This document shows, piece by piece, positions 19,701 through 30,463 of a stretch of 64,000 nt of DNA. This DNA is from Pseudomonas floridensis. GTDB lineage: Bacteria > Pseudomonadota > Gammaproteobacteria > Pseudomonadales > Pseudomonadaceae. Under the pieces are notes generated by a model. It worked only from the letters and a program-made list of their open reading frames with translations. It was not told the origin of the DNA and made no database searches. The DNA is taken from positions 1 to 64,000 of the forward strand of contig NZ_MUIO01000023.1 of assembly GCF_002087235.1 (NCBI RefSeq), given 5' to 3'. Each line of letters starts with the position of its first letter. The first letter of the stretch is position 1. A program made the translations under genes and the position numbers.

Positions 19701-20012
19701 ATGCAAAACCAGCAAATCCGTATCAGGTTGAAGGCTTTCGACCATCGCCTGATCGACCAATCAACCCAGGAAATCGTGGAAACCGCGAAACGTACTGGTG
19801 CACAGGTGCGTGGTCCGATTCCACTGCCGACTCGTAAAGAGCGGTTCACCGTTCTGGTTTCTCCGCACGTCAACAAAGACGCGCGCGACCAGTATGAGAT
19901 CCGTACTCATAAGCGCGTTCTGGACATCGTCCAGCCAACGGATAAAACCGTTGATGCTCTTATGAAGCTTGATCTTGCGGCCGGTGTGGAAGTTCAGATC
20001 AGCCTCGGCTAA
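19701..20012 (+). CDS. rpsJ: 30S ribosomal protein S10 (NusE)
   Basis: 103 aa. It is a 30S head protein and also the NusE partner of NusB and NusG in antitermination. It starts at ATG 19701 ([19 protein letters not shown]), preceded by GGAG; an upstream in-frame ATG would add an untypical extension. The conserved [14 protein letters not shown] and THKRVLDI motifs are present. First gene of the S10 operon. Confidence 0.98.
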
Positions 20013-20093
20013 GACTCGGGTCTTAGTCGTGTAACGCTCTGAAATGGGCGGCCATAGCGGGTGAAAGCCCCGTACACTCATGAGGTTTACAAC

Positions 20094-20729
20094 ATGACTA
20101 TTGGTGTAGTCGGTCGTAAATGCGGTATGACCCGTATTTTCACCGAAGAAGGTGTCTCCATTCCGGTCACGGTCATTGAGATCGAGCCGAATCGCGTCAC
20201 TCAGTTCAAAACCGAAGAAACCGATGGCTATCGTGCAGTGCAAGTCACTGTCGGCGAGCGTCGCGCTTCGCGTGTTACAGCCGCTCAGGCTGGCCACTTC
20301 GCTAAAGCGAACGTAGCCGCCGGTCGTACCATCATGGAATTCCGTCTTGAAGAAGGCGATTACCAGGCTGGCGATCTGATCAACGCTGAAATCTTCGCTG
20401 CTGGTCAACTGGTTGATGTGACCGGTCAGTCCAAGGGTAAAGGCTTCCAGGGTACGATCAAGCGCTGGAATTTCCGTGGTCAGGATAACACCCACGGTAA
20501 CTCCGTCTCCCACCGCGTCCCGGGCTCTATCGGCCAGTGCCAGACTCCTGGTCGTGTATTCAAGGGCAAAAAAATGTCCGGTCATATGGGCGCTGAGCGC
20601 GTGACCGTGCAGTCCCTGGAAGTAGTGCGCGTGGACGCTGAACGCAATCTGTTGTTGGTCAAGGGTGCTGTTCCTGGCGCTACTGGCGGCAACCTGGTTG
20701 TACGTCCGGCAGCCAAGGCTCGCGGTTAA
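20094..20729 (+). CDS. rplC: 50S ribosomal protein L3
   Basis: 211 aa early-assembly protein near the peptidyl transferase centre. The start at ATG 20094 is fixed by the conserved [16 protein letters not shown]; an upstream in-frame extension is rejected. The [13 protein letters not shown] loop holds the glutamine that PrmB methylates in relatives. Confidence 0.98.
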   Translation: MTIGVVGRKCGMTRIFTEEGVSIPVTVIEIEPNRVTQFKTEETDGYRAVQVTVGERRASRVTAAQAGHFAKANVAAGRTIMEFRLEEGDYQAGDLINAEIFAAGQLVDVTGQSKGKGFQGTIKRWNFRGQDNTHGNSVSHRVPGSIGQCQTPGRVFKGKKMSGHMGAERVTVQSLEVVRVDAERNLLLVKGAVPGATGGNLVVRPAAKARG

Positions 20730-20741
20730 GGGGAAGCTGAC

Positions 20742-21344
20742 ATGCAATTAAATGTAAATGACGCTCAAGCAATCGAAGTTTCCGAACTGACATTTGGCGG
20801 CGAATTCAACGAGACGCTGGTTCACCAGGCAGTCGTGGCCTACATGGCTGGCGGTCGTCAGGGTAGCAAGCAGCAGAAGACCCGTTCTGACGTTTCTGGT
20901 GGCGGTAAGCGCCCATGGCGTCAAAAGGGTACTGGCCGTGCTCGTGCCGGTACTATCCGTAGCCCAATCTGGCGTGGCGGCGGTACCACTTTCGCAGCTC
21001 GTCCTCAGGATCACTCTCAGAAGCTCAACAAGAAGATGTATCGCGCAGCACTGCGCTCCATCCTTGCTGAACTGGTTCGTACTGATCGTCTGGTCGTGGT
21101 TCAGGACTTCGCTGTTGAAGCACCGAAAACCAAAGACTTGCTGAGCAAGCTGAATGGCATGGGTCTGACTGACGTCCTGATCGTGTCTGACGCTGTTGAC
21201 CAGAATCTGTACCTGGCTGCTCGTAACCTGCCGCACGTTGATGTTCGTGACGTACAGGGTTCCGATCCAGTTAGTCTGATCGCATACGACAAAGTGTTGA
21301 TCACTGTGTCGGCCGTGAAGAAATTCGAGGAGCTGCTGGGATGA
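20742..21344 (+). CDS. rplD: 50S ribosomal protein L4
   Basis: 200 aa. It lines the peptide exit tunnel with a long extended loop ([20 protein letters not shown], residues about 63-82). In enterobacteria it also represses the S10 operon; the short leader here makes that less likely. It overlaps rplW by four bases. Confidence 0.98.
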
Positions 21345-21640
21345 ACCAGGAACGCGTATTTAAAGTTCTACTTGGCCCGCACGTTTCCGAAAAGGCCACG
21401 GTTCTGGCTGACAAGAAAGGCCAGTTCGTTTTCAAGGTTGCAACTGACGCAACCAAGCTGGAAATCAAGAAGGCCGTCGAAAGCCTGTTCAGCGTGAAAG
21501 TAGAGCGTGTTACTACCCTGAATGTTCTGGGTAAGAGCAAGCGCACTGCTCGCGGTCTGGGCAAGCGTAATGACTGGAAGAAGGCAGTTATCTCCCTTCA
21601 GCCAGGCCAAGATCTCGATTTCAGCAGCAGTGCTGAGTAA
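21341..21640 (+). CDS. rplW: 50S ribosomal protein L23
   Basis: 99 aa. It sits at the tunnel exit and is the docking site for trigger factor and SRP. The motif [10 protein letters not shown] and the loop ending in [19 protein letters not shown] are typical. The start overlaps the end of rplD (ATGA), giving translational coupling. Confidence 0.98.
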
Positions 21641-21654
21641 GGAAGGGGTGCATC

Positions 21655-22479
21655 ATGGCAATCGTTAAATGCAAACCGACTTCCCCTGGCCGCCGTTTTG
21701 TGGTCAAGGTGGTCAACCAGGAGCTGCATAAAGGCGCTCCTCACGCACCGCTGCTCGAGAAAAAATCGAAGTCTGGTGGTCGTAACAACAATGGCCGTAT
21801 CACTACACGTCACGTGGGTGGTGGTCATAAGCAGCATTATCGTCTGGTCGACTTCCGTCGCAACGACAAAGATGGCATCGCTGCCACTGTCGAGCGTATC
21901 GAATACGATCCAAACCGTACTGCTCACATTGCTCTGCTGCTTTACGCAGACGGCGAGCGCCGTTACATCATCGCCCCTAAAGGCGTGAGTGCTGGCGACC
22001 AGCTGATTGCGGGTGCTCTGGCACCAATCAAGCCGGGCAACGCTCTTCAACTGCGCAACATTCCAGTTGGTAGCACCGTACACGGCATCGAATTGAAGCC
22101 AGGTAAAGGCGCACAGATCGCTCGTTCTGCTGGTGCATCCGCACAGCTGATCGCTCGTGAAGGTGTGTACGTAACCCTGCGTCTTCGCTCCGGTGAAATG
22201 CGTAAAGTACTGGCTGAATGCCGTGCAACGCTTGGCGAAGTCTCGAACTCCGAGCACAGCCTGCGTTCGCTGGGTAAAGCAGGTGCCAAACGCTGGCGTG
22301 GCGTTCGCCCAACCGTTCGTGGTGTTGCCATGAACCCGGTTGACCACCCACATGGTGGTGGTGAAGGTCGTACCTCTGGTGGTCGTCATCCGGTATCGCC
22401 GTGGGGCTTCCCGACTAAGGGCGCGAAGACTCGTGGTAATAAGCGTACCGACAAAATGATCGTCCGTCGTCGCAAGTAA
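21655..22479 (+). CDS. rplB: 50S ribosomal protein L2
   Basis: 274 aa, highly conserved, close to the peptidyl transferase centre and needed for subunit joining. The C-terminal motif [13 protein letters not shown] contains the conserved histidine of the family. Normal length and context between rplW and rpsS. Confidence 0.99.
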   Translation: MAIVKCKPTSPGRRFVVKVVNQELHKGAPHAPLLEKKSKSGGRNNNGRITTRHVGGGHKQHYRLVDFRRNDKDGIAATVERIEYDPNRTAHIALLLYADGERRYIIAPKGVSAGDQLIAGALAPIKPGNALQLRNIPVGSTVHGIELKPGKGAQIARSAGASAQLIAREGVYVTLRLRSGEMRKVLAECRATLGEVSNSEHSLRSLGKAGAKRWRGVRPTVRGVAMNPVDHPHGGGEGRTSGGRHPVSPWGFPTKGAKTRGNKRTDKMIVRRRK

Positions 22480-22495
22480 ATAGAGGGATACGACA

Positions 22496-22771
22496 GTGCC
22501 ACGTTCTCTGAAAAAAGGTCCTTTTATTGATCTTCACCTACTGAAGAAGATCGAAGTGGCGGCGGAAAAGAACGATCGCAAACCAGTTAAGACCTGGTCG
22601 CGTCGTTCGATGATCCTGCCACAAATGGTCGGTTTGACCATTGCAGTGCATAACGGTCGTCAGCATGTTCCCGTTCTCGTGAGCGAAGACATGGTCGGCC
22701 ATAAACTGGGCGAGTTTGCCGGTACCCGCACATATCGTGGGCACGTGGCAGACAAGAAAGCCAAGCGTTAA
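22496..22771 (+). CDS. rpsS: 30S ribosomal protein S19
   Basis: 91 aa from a GTG start, [17 protein letters not shown] being the family N-terminus. It forms a head-domain complex with S13 that contacts the A-site tRNA and bridge B1a. It lies 16 bases after rplB. Confidence 0.97.
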   Translation: MPRSLKKGPFIDLHLLKKIEVAAEKNDRKPVKTWSRRSMILPQMVGLTIAVHNGRQHVPVLVSEDMVGHKLGEFAGTRTYRGHVADKKAKR

Positions 22772-22784
22772 GGGGTAAGGAACG

Positions 22785-23117
22785 ATGGAAGTAGCCGCTA
22801 AGTTGTCGGGCGCTCGAATCTCCGCCCAGAAAGCCCGCTTGGTCGCCGACCAGATCCGCGGGAAGAAGGTGGGCGAAGCGCTCAACCTGTTGGCTTTCAG
22901 CAGTAAGAAAGCCGCCGAGATCCTGAAGAAAGTGCTGGAGTCGGCTGTAGCCAACGCCGAGCATAACGAAGGCGCAGACGTTGATGACCTGAAGGTCTCC
23001 ACCGTTTTCGTCAACGAAGGGCGTTCGCTGAAGCGCATCATGCCACGTGCCAAAGGCCGTGCTGATCGCATCGTCAAGCGGTCTTGCCATATCACTGTCA
23101 AGGTTGCTGACAAGTAA
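22785..23117 (+). CDS. rplV: 50S ribosomal protein L22
   Basis: 110 aa. Its beta-hairpin ([20 protein letters not shown]) reaches into the exit tunnel, where changes can give macrolide resistance; the loop looks intact. It lies between rpsS and rpsC in the usual order. Confidence 0.97.
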
Positions 23118-23130
23118 CGGAGTCGAAGAG

Positions 23131-23817
23131 ATGGGTCAGAAAGTACATCCCATTGGCATTCGCCTGGGAATCGTCAAGGAGCACACCTCCGTCTGGTACG
23201 CAGATGGTCGGACTTATGCGGACTATTTGTTCGCTGATCTGAAGGTGCGTGAGTATCTCCAAGACAAACTAAAAAGCGCGTCCGTAAGCCGTATCGATAT
23301 CCATCGTCCGGCTCAGACTGCACGTATCACCATCCACACCGCTCGTCCCGGCATCGTGATCGGCAAGAAAGGTGAAGATGTTGAGAAACTGCGTCAGGAC
23401 CTGACCAAGCAAATGGGTGTGCCTGTGCACATCAATATCGAAGAGATCCGCAAGCCGGAGCTCGACGGTATGCTGGTTGCGCAGAGCGTAGCTCAGCAGC
23501 TGGAGCGCCGTGTAATGTTCCGTCGCGCTATGAAGCGCGCTGTACAGAACGCAATGCGCATTGGTGCCAAAGGCATCAAAATCCAAGTGAGCGGTCGTCT
23601 CGGCGGTGCTGAAATCGCACGTACTGAATGGTATCGCGAGGGTCGTGTTCCATTGCACACCCTGCGTGCCGACATCGACTATGCCAACTACGAAGCTCAC
23701 ACCACTTATGGTGTGATCGGTGTAAAGGTTTGGATCTTCAAAGGCGAAGTAATTGGTGGTCGCCAAGAAGAACTGAAACCACAAGCACCAGCGCCTCGTA
23801 AAAAAGCTGCTAAGTAA
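23131..23817 (+). CDS. rpsC: 30S ribosomal protein S3
   Basis: 228 aa. It forms part of the mRNA entry pore and helicase with S4 and S5. The KH-domain motif [15 protein letters not shown] is clear. The start at ATG 23131 gives the conserved [13 protein letters not shown]; the longer upstream frame runs back into rplV and is rejected. It has a lysine-rich tail. Confidence 0.98.
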
Positions 23818-23829
23818 GGGGTACGCCAA

Positions 23830-24243
23830 ATGTTGCAACCAAAGCGTACGAAGTTCCGCAAGCAGATGACCGGCCACAACCGTGGTCTGGCACTGCGCGG
23901 TAGCAAAGTCAGCTTCGGCGAGTTCGCGCTGAAGTCTGTTGCTCGCGGTCGTCTCACCGCTCGTCAGATCGAGTCAGCGCGTCGTGCTCTGACCCGTCAC
24001 GTAAAGCGTGGCGGCAAGATCTGGATCCGTGTATTCCCGGACAAGCCTGTTACCAAGAAGCCACTCGAAGTTCGTATGGGTAAAGGTAAGGGTAACGTCG
24101 AATACTGGGTTGCCCAGATTCAGCCAGGCAAAGTCCTGTATGAAATCGAGGGTGTTACTGAAGAGCTGGCGCGTGAGGCTTTCGCCCTGGCTGCTGCAAA
24201 GCTGCCACTCGCCACCTCCTTTGTTAAGCGGACGGTGATGTGA
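23830..24243 (+). CDS. rplP: 50S ribosomal protein L16
   Basis: 137 aa. It organises the A-site tRNA channel of the 50S subunit. The N-terminal [19 protein letters not shown] and the loop [12 protein letters not shown] are family hallmarks; the arginine in the loop region is hydroxylated by RoxA in E. coli. Its TGA shares one base with the rpmC ATG. Confidence 0.98.
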
Positions 24244-24434
24244 TGAAAGCGAATGAACTTCGTGAAAAATCAGCACAGCAGCTGAACGAGCAACTGCTCG
24301 GCCTGCTGCGCGACCAGTTCAATCTGCGTATGCAGAAAGCAACTGGCCAGTTGGGGCAGTCTCACCTGCTCTCGCAAGTTAAGCGTGACATCGCTCGCGT
24401 GAAGACTGTGCTCAACCAGCAGGCAGGTAAGTAA
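24243..24434 (+). CDS. rpmC: 50S ribosomal protein L29
   Basis: 63 aa, two-helix protein near the tunnel exit. The start is ATG 24243, overlapping the rplP stop by one base (TGATG); a GTG one codon upstream is possible but would break the conserved [10 protein letters not shown] start. Confidence 0.96.
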
Positions 24435-24436
24435 TC

Positions 24437-24703
24437 ATGGCTGAAGCCGAAAAAACCGTCCGTACGCTGACTGGCCGTGTCGTCAGCGACAAGATGGACA
24501 AGACCATCACCGTTCTGATTGAGCGTCGCGTCAAGCACCCAATCTACGGTAAATACGTTAAGCGTTCGACTAAGCTGCACGCGCACGACGAAACCAATCA
24601 GTGCCATATCGGCGACAAGGTCACTATTCGTGAAACTCGTCCGGTAGCCAAGACCAAGTCTTGGGCATTGGTTGATATCCTCGAACGCGCTGTGGAAGTC
24701 TAA
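24437..24703 (+). CDS. rpsQ: 30S ribosomal protein S17
   Basis: 88 aa, OB-fold protein binding 16S rRNA in the 30S body. The motif [20 protein letters not shown] is typical. It is the last gene of the S10 operon set; rplN follows after 23 bases without a clear terminator. Confidence 0.97.
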   Translation: MAEAEKTVRTLTGRVVSDKMDKTITVLIERRVKHPIYGKYVKRSTKLHAHDETNQCHIGDKVTIRETRPVAKTKSWALVDILERAVEV

Positions 24704-24726
24704 GGGCTAAGGGTCGGAGAAATTAT

Positions 24727-25095
24727 ATGATTCAGACTCAATCCATGCTCGATGTGGCCGATAACAGCGGCGCTCGCCGCGTTATGTGCATCAAGGTGCT
24801 GGGTGGCTCCCATCGTCGTTACGCTGGTATCGGTGACATCATCAAAGTAACCGTTAAGGAAGCAATTCCTCGCGGCAAGGTGAAAAAAGGCCAAGTGATG
24901 ACTGCTGTCGTAGTCCGCACTCGCCATGGCGTTCGTCGTGCAGACGGCTCCATCATCCGCTTCGATGGCAACGCTGCTGTTCTGTTGAACAACAAGCAAG
25001 AGCCGATCGGTACCCGTATCTTTGGGCCAGTGACCCGTGAACTTCGTACTGAGAAGTTCATGAAGATCGTCTCGCTCGCCCCAGAAGTTCTGTAA
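24727..25095 (+). CDS. rplN: 50S ribosomal protein L14
   Basis: 122 aa at the subunit interface (bridges B5 and B8), and the target of the RsfS silencing factor. The [19 protein letters not shown] start is highly conserved. It opens the spc gene set but has no promoter of its own that I can see, so it is probably read from the S10 operon. Confidence 0.98.
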   Translation: MIQTQSMLDVADNSGARRVMCIKVLGGSHRRYAGIGDIIKVTVKEAIPRGKVKKGQVMTAVVVRTRHGVRRADGSIIRFDGNAAVLLNNKQEPIGTRIFGPVTRELRTEKFMKIVSLAPEVL

Positions 25096-25106
25096 GGAGA
25101 TCCGAC

Positions 25107-25421
25107 ATGCAAAAGATTCGTCGTGACGACGAGATCATCGTGATCGCCGGCAAAGACAAAGGTAAGCGCGGTAAGGTGCTCAAGGTTCTCGCTGACGACC
25201 GTCTGGTCGTTGGTGGGATCAACCTGGTGAAGCGTCATACCAAGCCTAACCCGATGTCGGGCGTACAGGGCGGTATCGTCGAGAAAGAAGCGCCACTGCA
25301 CGCTTCCAACGTCGCCATTTTCAACGGCGCAACCAACAAGGCTGACCGCGTTGGTTTCAAAGTTGAAGACGGCAAGAAAATTCGTGTCTTCAAGTCGACC
25401 CAAAAAGCGGTTGATGCTTGA
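25107..25421 (+). CDS. rplX: 50S ribosomal protein L24
   Basis: 104 aa, KOW-domain protein ([17 protein letters not shown]) that starts 50S assembly by binding the 5' end of 23S rRNA. Normal length. Confidence 0.97.
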   Translation: MQKIRRDDEIIVIAGKDKGKRGKVLKVLADDRLVVGGINLVKRHTKPNPMSGVQGGIVEKEAPLHASNVAIFNGATNKADRVGFKVEDGKKIRVFKSTQKAVDA

Positions 25422-25441
25422 ACACTGCTAGGTAGAAGACC

Positions 25442-25981
25442 ATGGCACGACTAAAAGAGATTTACCGGAAGGAAATCGCTCCGAAGCTTAAGGAAGAACT
25501 TAAGCTCGCGAACGTGATGGAAGTTCCGCGCGTTACCAAAATCACCCTGAACATGGGTTTGGGCGAAGCGATCGGCGACAAAAAAGTCATCGAGCACGCT
25601 GTTGCTGACCTGGAAAAGATCACCGGTCAAAAAGTCGTTGTGACTTACGCTCGGAAGTCCATCGCTGGCTTTAAAGTCCGTGAAGGATGGCCGATTGGCG
25701 TCAAAGTGACTCTGCGCCGCGATCGTATGTACGAATTCCTGGATCGTCTGCTGTCGATCTCCCTGCCTCGGGTTCGCGACTTCCGCGGCCTGAATGCCAA
25801 GTCCTTCGATGGTCGTGGTAACTACAGCATGGGCGTGAAAGAGCAGATCATTTTCCCGGAAATCGATTACGACAAGATCGATGCTCTCCGCGGTCTGGAC
25901 ATCACCCTGACCACCACTGCCAAGAACGATGATGAAGGTCGCGCACTGCTGCGTGCTTTCAAATTCCCGTTCCGCAACTGA
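25442..25981 (+). CDS. rplE: 50S ribosomal protein L5
   Basis: 179 aa. It binds 5S rRNA and contacts S13 across the subunits (bridge B1b). The motifs [10 protein letters not shown] and [19 protein letters not shown] are present. In enterobacteria S8 binds near this start codon to repress the operon; I did not fold this site. Confidence 0.98.
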   Translation: MARLKEIYRKEIAPKLKEELKLANVMEVPRVTKITLNMGLGEAIGDKKVIEHAVADLEKITGQKVVVTYARKSIAGFKVREGWPIGVKVTLRRDRMYEFLDRLLSISLPRVRDFRGLNAKSFDGRGNYSMGVKEQIIFPEIDYDKIDALRGLDITLTTTAKNDDEGRALLRAFKFPFRN

Positions 25982-25994
25982 TTGGAGTAGGAAA

Positions 25995-26300
25995 ATGGCC
26001 AAGAAGAGCATGAAAAACCGTGAGCTGAAGCGTCAGGTCACAGTTGCCAAGTACGCCAAGAAGCGTGCCGAGCTGAAAGCTATCATCGTTGATCTGGAAG
26101 CAACTCCGGAAGCGCGTTGGGAAGCTACCGTAGCTCTGCAGAAGCAACCACGTGACGCAAGCGCATCGCGCATGCGTAACCGTTGCCGCATCACCGGTCG
26201 TCCACACGGCGTTTACCGCAAGTTCGGCCTCGGCCGTAACAAGCTGCGTGAAGCTGCCATGCGTGGCGACGTACCAGGTCTGGTCAAAGCCAGCTGGTAA
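25995..26300 (+). CDS. rpsN: 30S ribosomal protein S14 (long, zinc-free form)
   Basis: 101 aa, the type without CxxC zinc pairs. It is a late-assembling 30S head protein. The conserved [19 protein letters not shown] block is near the C-terminus. ATG 25995 ([11 protein letters not shown]) is the start; the frame is open upstream into rplE. A terminator hairpin follows. Confidence 0.97.
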   Translation: MAKKSMKNRELKRQVTVAKYAKKRAELKAIIVDLEATPEARWEATVALQKQPRDASASRMRNRCRITGRPHGVYRKFGLGRNKLREAAMRGDVPGLVKASW

Positions 26301-26363
26301 GGCGCAACTCTCGCCTCAATCCGATCGACGGCGCACGTTGTCGGTTGGAATGAAGCCTGAATG

Positions 26364-26393
26364 TGAATCAAGCCCCTTTTGGGGCTTGATTCA
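26364..26393 (+). terminator. hairpin between rpsN and rpsH
   Basis: A perfect 13-bp stem (TGAATCAAGCCCC with GGGGCTTGATTCA) and a TTTT loop, with only a short T run after it. It is likely a partial terminator that splits the spc gene set. The -35 box of the next promoter is inside its 3' arm. Confidence 0.7.
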
Positions 26394-26414
26394 TTTCTGG
26401 GGTAGGACTAGAAT
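26386..26414 (+). promoter_or_regulatory. internal promoter before rpsH
   Basis: TTGATT (26386-26391), a 17-base spacer and TAGAAT (26409-26414), then TGCCGGC. About 100 bases lie between it and the rpsH start codon. Confidence 0.72.
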
Positions 26415-26514
26415 TGCCGGCTCGCCTGAGCCCGTGTTTTTCACTTGCCCGGAAAATCTCGGCGATAAGCTGTAGCCGTAAGGCTAATTATTTTGTTTTA
26501 GGAGCGTCTAGCCC

Positions 26515-26907
26515 ATGAGTATGCAGGACCCGTTAGCGGACATGCTAACTCGTATCCGTAATGCCCAGATGGCTGAAAAGCCCGTCGTAAGCATGCCATC
26601 TTCCACGTTGAAGGTTGCTGTAGCAAAAGTCCTGAAGGACGAAGGCTACATTGCGGGTTATCAGATCAGCAGCGAAGTTAAGCCATCGCTGTCCATCGAG
26701 CTTAAGTACTTCGAAGGCCGTCCGGTCATCGAAGAAGTTAAGCGCGTCAGCCGTCCAGGCTTGCGTCAGTACAAGTCCTCCGATGATCTGCCAAAAGTTC
26801 GTGGCGGTCTGGGTGTGTCTATCGTCTCCACCAACAAAGGTGTGATGACGGATCGTGCTGCGCGCGCTGCCGGTGTCGGCGGCGAAGTGCTTTGCACAGT
26901 GTTCTAA
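26515..26907 (+). CDS. rpsH: 30S ribosomal protein S8
   Basis: 130 aa. It binds helix 21 of 16S rRNA early in assembly and is the known translational repressor of the spc operon. [18 protein letters not shown] is the family start, and [13 protein letters not shown] is near the end. In this genome it begins its own transcription unit. Confidence 0.97.
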   Translation: MSMQDPLADMLTRIRNAQMAEKPVVSMPSSTLKVAVAKVLKDEGYIAGYQISSEVKPSLSIELKYFEGRPVIEEVKRVSRPGLRQYKSSDDLPKVRGGLGVSIVSTNKGVMTDRAARAAGVGGEVLCTVF

Positions 26908-26919
26908 GGGGGGATAAGC

Positions 26920-27453
26920 ATGTCACGCGTCGCTAAGAACCCCGTTAAGCTGCCATCCGGCGTCGAAGTCAAACTCGTCGGCCAGCTGCTTTCGGTGAAG
27001 GGTGCCAAGGGCACTCTGGAACTGAACATCCATTCGTCCGTTGAGATTGTTGAAGAAGCTGGTGAGCTGCGTTTCGCTGCTCGCAATGGCGATCAACAAA
27101 CCCGCGCAATGGCAGGCACAACTCGTGCACTGGTTAACAACATGGTCCAGGGCGTAAGCCAAGGCTTCGAGCGTAAGCTCCAGCTGGTCGGTGTTGGTTA
27201 CAAGGCGCAAGCAAAGGGCACGGTCCTGAACCTGGCACTTGGCTTCTCGCACCCGGTGGATTACGAATTGCCTAATGGCATCACCGCTGAGACCCCCAAC
27301 CAGACCGATATCCTGATTCGCGGTATCGATAAGCAGTTGGTTGGTCAAGTGGCCGCTGAGATCCGCGACTTCCGCCGTCCTGAGCCTTACAAAGGCAAAG
27401 GTGTGCGTTACGCGGACGAAGTCGTCCGCCGTAAAGAAGCCAAGAAGAAGTAG
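26920..27453 (+). CDS. rplF: 50S ribosomal protein L6
   Basis: 177 aa, two similar domains at the base of the L7/L12 stalk near the factor-binding site. It shows the GVGYKAQ motif and the C-terminal [16 protein letters not shown]. Changes in L6 can give aminoglycoside resistance; nothing unusual is seen. Confidence 0.98.
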   Translation: MSRVAKNPVKLPSGVEVKLVGQLLSVKGAKGTLELNIHSSVEIVEEAGELRFAARNGDQQTRAMAGTTRALVNNMVQGVSQGFERKLQLVGVGYKAQAKGTVLNLALGFSHPVDYELPNGITAETPNQTDILIRGIDKQLVGQVAAEIRDFRRPEPYKGKGVRYADEVVRRKEAKKK

Positions 27454-27463
27454 GGCATAGCAA

Positions 27464-27814
27464 ATGACCGTCAAAAAAGTTACCCGACTGCGTCGCGCTC
27501 GCAAAGCACGCCTGAAAATGCACGAGCTAGAAGTCGTGCGTCTCTGCGTGCACCGCTCTTCGCAGCACATTTATGCCCAGGTCATTTCGGCCGACGGCAG
27601 CAAAGTCCTGGCAAGTGCCTCGACTTTGGACAAAGAACTGCGTGATGGCGCCACTGGCAACATCGACGCGGCCACTAAGGTTGGCAAGCTGGTCGCCGAG
27701 CGTGCAAAAGCCGCGGGCGTATCGCAAGTGGCTTTCGACCGTTCTGGCTTCAAGTACCACGGCCGTGTCAAAGCGCTGGCTGATGCTGCTCGTGAAGGCG
27801 GGCTGGAGTTCTAA
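27464..27814 (+). CDS. rplR: 50S ribosomal protein L18
   Basis: 116 aa. It binds 5S rRNA with L5 and L25 in the central protuberance. An Arg/Lys-rich N-terminus ([15 protein letters not shown]) and the C-terminal [20 protein letters not shown] are typical. Confidence 0.97.
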   Translation: MTVKKVTRLRRARKARLKMHELEVVRLCVHRSSQHIYAQVISADGSKVLASASTLDKELRDGATGNIDAATKVGKLVAERAKAAGVSQVAFDRSGFKYHGRVKALADAAREGGLEF

Positions 27815-27817
27815 GTT

Positions 27818-28318
27818 ATGGCAAATAACGACCAAAAACGCGACGAAGGCTACATCGAGAAGCTGGTTCAAGTTAACCGCGTGGCCAAAACCGTAAAAGG
27901 CGGCCGTATCTTCACTTTCACTGCGTTGACCGTAGTGGGTGATGGTAAAGGGCGTGTTGGCTTCGGCCGTGGCAAGTCACGTGAAGTGCCTGCTGCAATC
28001 CAGAAAGCGATGGAAGCTGCTCGCCGCAACATGATCCAGGTGGATCTGAACGGCACAACTCTGCAGTACGCAATGAAGTCCGCCCATGGCGCTTCGAAGG
28101 TTTACATGCAGCCTGCTTCTGAAGGTACCGGTATCATCGCTGGCGGCGCTATGCGCGCAGTGCTGGAAGTTGCTGGTGTCCAGAACGTGTTGGCCAAGTG
28201 CTATGGCTCGACTAACCCTGTAAACGTGGTTCACGCCACTTTCAAGGGTCTGAAGGGCATGCAGTCTCCTGAGTCCATTGCTGCCAAGCGCGGCAAGCGT
28301 GTTGAGGAGATCATCTGA
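27818..28318 (+). CDS. rpsE: 30S ribosomal protein S5
   Basis: 166 aa. It takes part in decoding fidelity and the mRNA entry helicase. The N-terminal dsRBD-like part has [19 protein letters not shown]; the spectinomycin-contact loop before [10 protein letters not shown] looks normal. It sits three bases after rplR and three bases before rpmD. Confidence 0.98.
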   Translation: MANNDQKRDEGYIEKLVQVNRVAKTVKGGRIFTFTALTVVGDGKGRVGFGRGKSREVPAAIQKAMEAARRNMIQVDLNGTTLQYAMKSAHGASKVYMQPASEGTGIIAGGAMRAVLEVAGVQNVLAKCYGSTNPVNVVHATFKGLKGMQSPESIAAKRGKRVEEII

Positions 28319-28320
28319 TC

Positions 28321-28497
28321 ATGGCTACCGTAAAAGTAACGCTGATCAAAAGCATGACCGGCCGCATCCCTAACCACAAATTGTGCGTTAAGGGTTTGGG
28401 TCTGCGTCGCATCGGTCACACTGTAGAAGTCCTGGATACTCCCGAAAATCGCGGGATGATCAACAAGGCTTACTACATGCTGCGAGTCGAGGGTTAA
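28321..28497 (+). CDS. rpmD: 50S ribosomal protein L30
   Basis: 58 aa, found by reading the gap between rpsE and rplO. It begins [15 protein letters not shown] and ends YYMLRVEG, with the family core [14 protein letters not shown]. It is a small surface protein of the 50S subunit, absent from some bacterial groups but present here in the standard spc position, three bases before rplO. Confidence 0.96.
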   Translation: MATVKVTLIKSMTGRIPNHKLCVKGLGLRRIGHTVEVLDTPENRGMINKAYYMLRVEG

Positions 28498-28500
28498 TCG

Positions 28501-28935
28501 ATGAAACTCAATGATCTGAGTCCAGCGCCGGGTTCCCGTCGCGAAAAGCATCGTCCGGGCCGTGGTATCGGTAGCGGTTTGGGTAAGACTGGTGGCCGTG
28601 GCCACAAAGGTCAGACCTCCCGCTCCGGTGGCACCATTGCTCCGGGCTTTGAGGGCGGCCAACAGCCGCTGCATCGTCGCCTGCCAAAATTCGGTTTCGT
28701 TTCCCTGAAAGCCATGGACCGCGCAGAAGTGCGTCTGTCCGAGCTGGCTAAAGTGGAAGGCGACATCGTAACTGTGCAGACCCTGAAGGATGCCAACGTG
28801 ATTAACCAGAACGTACAGCGTGTGAAAATCATGCTGTCGGGCGAAGTTACTCGCGCTGTCACCATCAAAGGTATCGCCGCCACCAAAGGTGCGCGTGCGG
28901 CTATCGAAGCAGCTGGCGGCAAGTTCGAGGAATAA
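28501..28935 (+). CDS. rplO: 50S ribosomal protein L15
   Basis: 144 aa. Its extended N-terminal arm ([20 protein letters not shown]) threads into 23S rRNA late in assembly. Its stop codon directly abuts the secY start (TAAATG), so the two are translated together. Confidence 0.98.
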   Translation: MKLNDLSPAPGSRREKHRPGRGIGSGLGKTGGRGHKGQTSRSGGTIAPGFEGGQQPLHRRLPKFGFVSLKAMDRAEVRLSELAKVEGDIVTVQTLKDANVINQNVQRVKIMLSGEVTRAVTIKGIAATKGARAAIEAAGGKFEE

Positions 28936-30270
28936 ATGGCTAAGCAAGGTGCTCTCTCTGCGCTCGGCAAAGGCGGTATGTCTGAACTCTGGGCTCGTCT
29001 GCGTTTTCTGTTCCTGGCGATTATCGTCTACCGAATAGGCGCACACATCCCGGTTCCAGGTATCAACCCGGACCGACTCGCAGAACTGTTTCGACAGAAT
29101 GAGGGGACCATTCTTAGCTTGTTCAACATGTTTTCCGGCGGCGCGCTGGAACGGATGAGTATCTTTGCACTGGGGATCATGCCGTACATTTCGGCATCGA
29201 TCATCATGCAGCTGATGACCGCCGTCAGCCCGCAACTGGAGCAGTTGAAGAAGGAAGGTGAAGCTGGCCGTCGCAAGATCAGCCAGTACACCCGCTATGG
29301 CACCGTTGTCCTGGCTCTGGTTCAAGCTGTCGGCATGTCCGTCGGCCTGGCCAGTCAGGGCGTAGCGTTTTCTGGCGACCTGGGTTTCCATTTTGTGGCC
29401 GTAACCACCTTCGTGGCAGGTGCGATGTTCATGATGTGGCTGGGCGAGCAGATTACCGAGCGCGGTGTCGGCAACGGTATCTCGATGTTGATTTTCGCAG
29501 GTATCGTCGCCGGTCTTCCGAGAGCGATAGGGCAGTCTTTCGAGTCTGCACGTCAGGGTGATATCAATATCTTCGCTCTGGTCGCAATCGGTTTGCTGGC
29601 AGTAGCGATCATCGGTTTCGTGGTGTTCATTGAGCGTGGTCAGCGTCGTATCGCTGTTCACTACGCCAAGCGTCAGCAGGGCCGCAAGGTCTTCGCTGCG
29701 CAGACAAGCCACTTGCCGCTGAAAGTGAACATGGCTGGTGTGATTCCGGCCATTTTTGCGAGCAGCATTTTGCTGTTTCCGGCTTCGTTGGGGTCCTGGT
29801 TCGGTCAGTCTGAAGGTCTGGGCTGGTTGCAGGACATCTCGCAGTCGATCGCTCCTGGTCAGCCGTTGAATATTCTGCTGTTTAGTGCAGGGATTATTTT
29901 CTTCTGCTTCTTCTATACGGCGTTGATGTTCAATCCGAAAGACGTAGCGGAAAACCTGAAGAAGTCCGGTGCCTTTATTCCGGGTATTCGTCCAGGCGAG
30001 CAGTCGGCGCGCTACATTGATGGCGTTCTGACTCGTTTGACCATGTTCGGTGCTCTTTATATGACGGCCGTGTGCCTGCTTCCCCAGTTCCTGGTGGTTG
30101 CGGCAAACGTACCGTTCTACCTTGGCGGGACCTCGTTGCTGATCGTGGTCGTGGTTGTGATGGACTTTATGTCTCAAGTGCAATCTCACCTCGTTTCGCA
30201 CCAGTATGAATCCCTGATGAAGAAAGCCAACCTGAAGGGCTACGGTGGCAGCGGCGGTATGCTGCGCTGA
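28936..30270 (+). CDS. secY: preprotein translocase subunit SecY
   Basis: 444 aa, ten predicted membrane helices forming the protein-conducting channel. Visible hallmarks: the N-terminal [19 protein letters not shown] helix, the plug region [20 protein letters not shown], and the cytoplasmic loop [10 protein letters not shown] that contacts SecA and the ribosome. It starts directly at the rplO stop. Its partner SecE is encoded at 3.2 kb. Confidence 0.98.
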
Positions 30271-30298
30271 AGCACCCCTAAGGTTCGAGGAGTTGGTG

Positions 30299-30415
30299 AT
30301 GAAAGTTCGTGCATCGGTGAAAAAGCTGTGCCGTAACTGCAAGATTATTCGCCGCGAAGGTGTTGTTCGAGTAATTTGCAGCGCGGAACCACGTCATAAG
30401 CAGCGCCAAGGCTGA
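30299..30415 (+). CDS. rpmJ: 50S ribosomal protein L36 (zinc form)
   Basis: 38 aa, too short for most ORF lists. It begins [15 protein letters not shown] and keeps the zinc ligands C11, C14, C27 and H33, so it is the zinc-dependent type. It lies 28 bases after secY with GAGGAG upstream. A hairpin follows. Confidence 0.96.
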
Positions 30416-30433
30416 TTGTGATTTGTGCTTAAG

Positions 30434-30463
30434 CCCAGCAGCTAGTGCGCTGCTGGGTTGATT
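30434..30463 (+). terminator. hairpin after rpmJ
   Basis: A 9-bp stem (CCCAGCAGC with GCTGCTGGG) with a six-base loop and a weak T-rich tail (TTGATTATTTGTT). It probably acts as a partial terminator or processing site at the spc/alpha boundary. The next -35 box begins at the base of the stem. Confidence 0.6.
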
